DNA of 64,000 nucleotides, from assembly GCA_963841425.1 (NCBI GenBank), contig CAWJCL010000004.1, positions 62,001-126,000 on the forward strand, given 5' to 3'. The position numbers were made by a program, and so were the translations under genes. Shown piece by piece: positions 63,709 to 64,000 of the stretch. Each line of letters begins with the position of its first letter. The stretch's first letter is position 1. The DNA comes from DATEOR01 sp963841425. Its GTDB lineage: Bacteria > Actinomycetota > Thermoleophilia > Gaiellales > Gaiellaceae. The notes below the pieces were generated by a model. That model saw nothing but the letters and a program-made list of their open reading frames with translations, did no database searches and had not been told where the DNA came from.

Positions 63709-64000
63709 GGCTCTGCACGTTCGAGGCGGCCGGTCGCCTCGCGCCGGGGAGGATCGAGGGCGACCGCGTGGTCGAGCTCGCCGCGCCCTCGCTCGCAGAA
63801 TGGCTCGGTGCCGGCGGGGCGGACGTGGCCGAGCACCGGCTCGACGCGGTTCGGTTGCGGGCGCCGATCCCCCAGCCGCCGTCGGTCCGCGACTTCTACG
63901 CCTTCGAGCAGCACGTCGCGACGGCTCGGGCCTCGCGCGGGCTCGAGGTGCCGCCGGAGTGGTACGGCCGCCCGGTGTTCTACTTCTCGAACCCGGCCGC
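63705..64000 (+). CDS. fumarylacetoacetate hydrolase family protein (partial, runs off the right edge)
   Basis: The first 98 codons of an FAH-fold protein: MRLCTFEAAGRLAPGRIEGD, VVELAAPSLAEWLGAGG, VRLRAPIPQPPSVRDFYAFE, QHVATARASRGLEVPPEWYG, RPVFYFSNPA. The RDFYAFEQHV segment is the usual domain start. TTG 63705 overlaps the hppD stop. As hppD's partner it is expected to act on fumarylacetoacetate or maleyl/fumaryl-pyruvate. It is distinct from the shorter FAH-family gene at 22430-23068. Confidence 0.86.
   Translation, partial: MRLCTFEAAGRLAPGRIEGDRVVELAAPSLAEWLGAGGADVAEHRLDAVRLRAPIPQPPSVRDFYAFEQHVATARASRGLEVPPEWYGRPVFYFSNPA

Overview
The window is high-GC DNA (mostly about 65-75% G+C by eye) packed with genes. 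Starts are often GTG or TTG, neighbours often overlap by 1-4 bases (ATGA, GTGA, TGATG), and several genes have a TANNNT -10 box only 5-9 bases before the start codon, as expected for leaderless mRNAs. Together with the gene families (BTAD regulator fused to a beta-propeller, MEDS/anti-sigma ATPase, BfrB-like ferritin, UdgX, PimA-like glycosyltransferase, many small lipoproteins), this suggests a deep-branching soil actinobacterium, probably class Thermoleophilia (Gaiellales/Solirubrobacterales type). That placement is inference; no rRNA gene is present. I see no prophage, insertion sequence, CRISPR array or tRNA. Two genes carry single-base frameshifts, so the sequence may be a draft or metagenome assembly.

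Layout. 1-6.7 kb: a CoA-dependent aromatic acid locus (benzoate-CoA-ligase-type enzyme, two-domain salicylyl/aminobenzoyl-CoA monooxygenase, creatininase-type amidohydrolase, luciferase-type oxidoreductase), with a divergent thioesterase plus second luciferase-type oxidoreductase. 6.7-11 kb: a BTAD-propeller membrane regulator, a small secreted protein, and decaying DNA (ABC ATPase remnant, frameshifted propeller lipoprotein). 11-17.6 kb: regulation (TPR-LuxR protein, methyltransferase, CBS protein, STAS protein, histidine kinase/response regulator pair). 17.7-22.4 kb: lipoprotein, conserved hypothetical, a MerB-like protein with an in-frame UGA, an AraC regulator and an orphan peptide-binding lipoprotein. 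22.4-31.9 kb: envelope genes (flippase-like protein, holin-like/phosphodiesterase fusion), a FAH-family enzyme, MEDS-ATPase, rsgA with an unusual leader, MOSC, GST, NYN nuclease and UdgX. 32-37 kb: LuxR proteins around a frameshifted HD-GYP gene, including a lower-GC island. 37-46.4 kb: an amidohydrolase and aminotransferase, PimA-like glycosyltransferase and flippase, glycerate kinase, cNMP-binding protein, orphan DNA methyltransferase and xseAB. 46.4-53 kb: coiled-coil membrane protein, serine hydrolase, UbiA-like and UbiE-like pair, GNAT, ferritin and LysE. 53-64 kb: proline dehydrogenase with a class III aminotransferase, queuosine-precursor transporter, MarR-MFS unit, FabL, secreted proteins, ParB-like protein, EamA transporter and the tyrosine-degradation pair HPPD-FAH.

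The most exciting observation is at 18953-19612. A MerB-like (organomercurial lyase family) reading frame is interrupted by one UGA. That codon falls, without gaps, at the position of the second catalytic cysteine of MerB. It is followed by a hairpin whose GGUC apical loop begins 19 bases after the UGA, close to the bacterial SECIS of E. coli fdhF. I read this as a candidate selenocysteine-containing MerB homologue.
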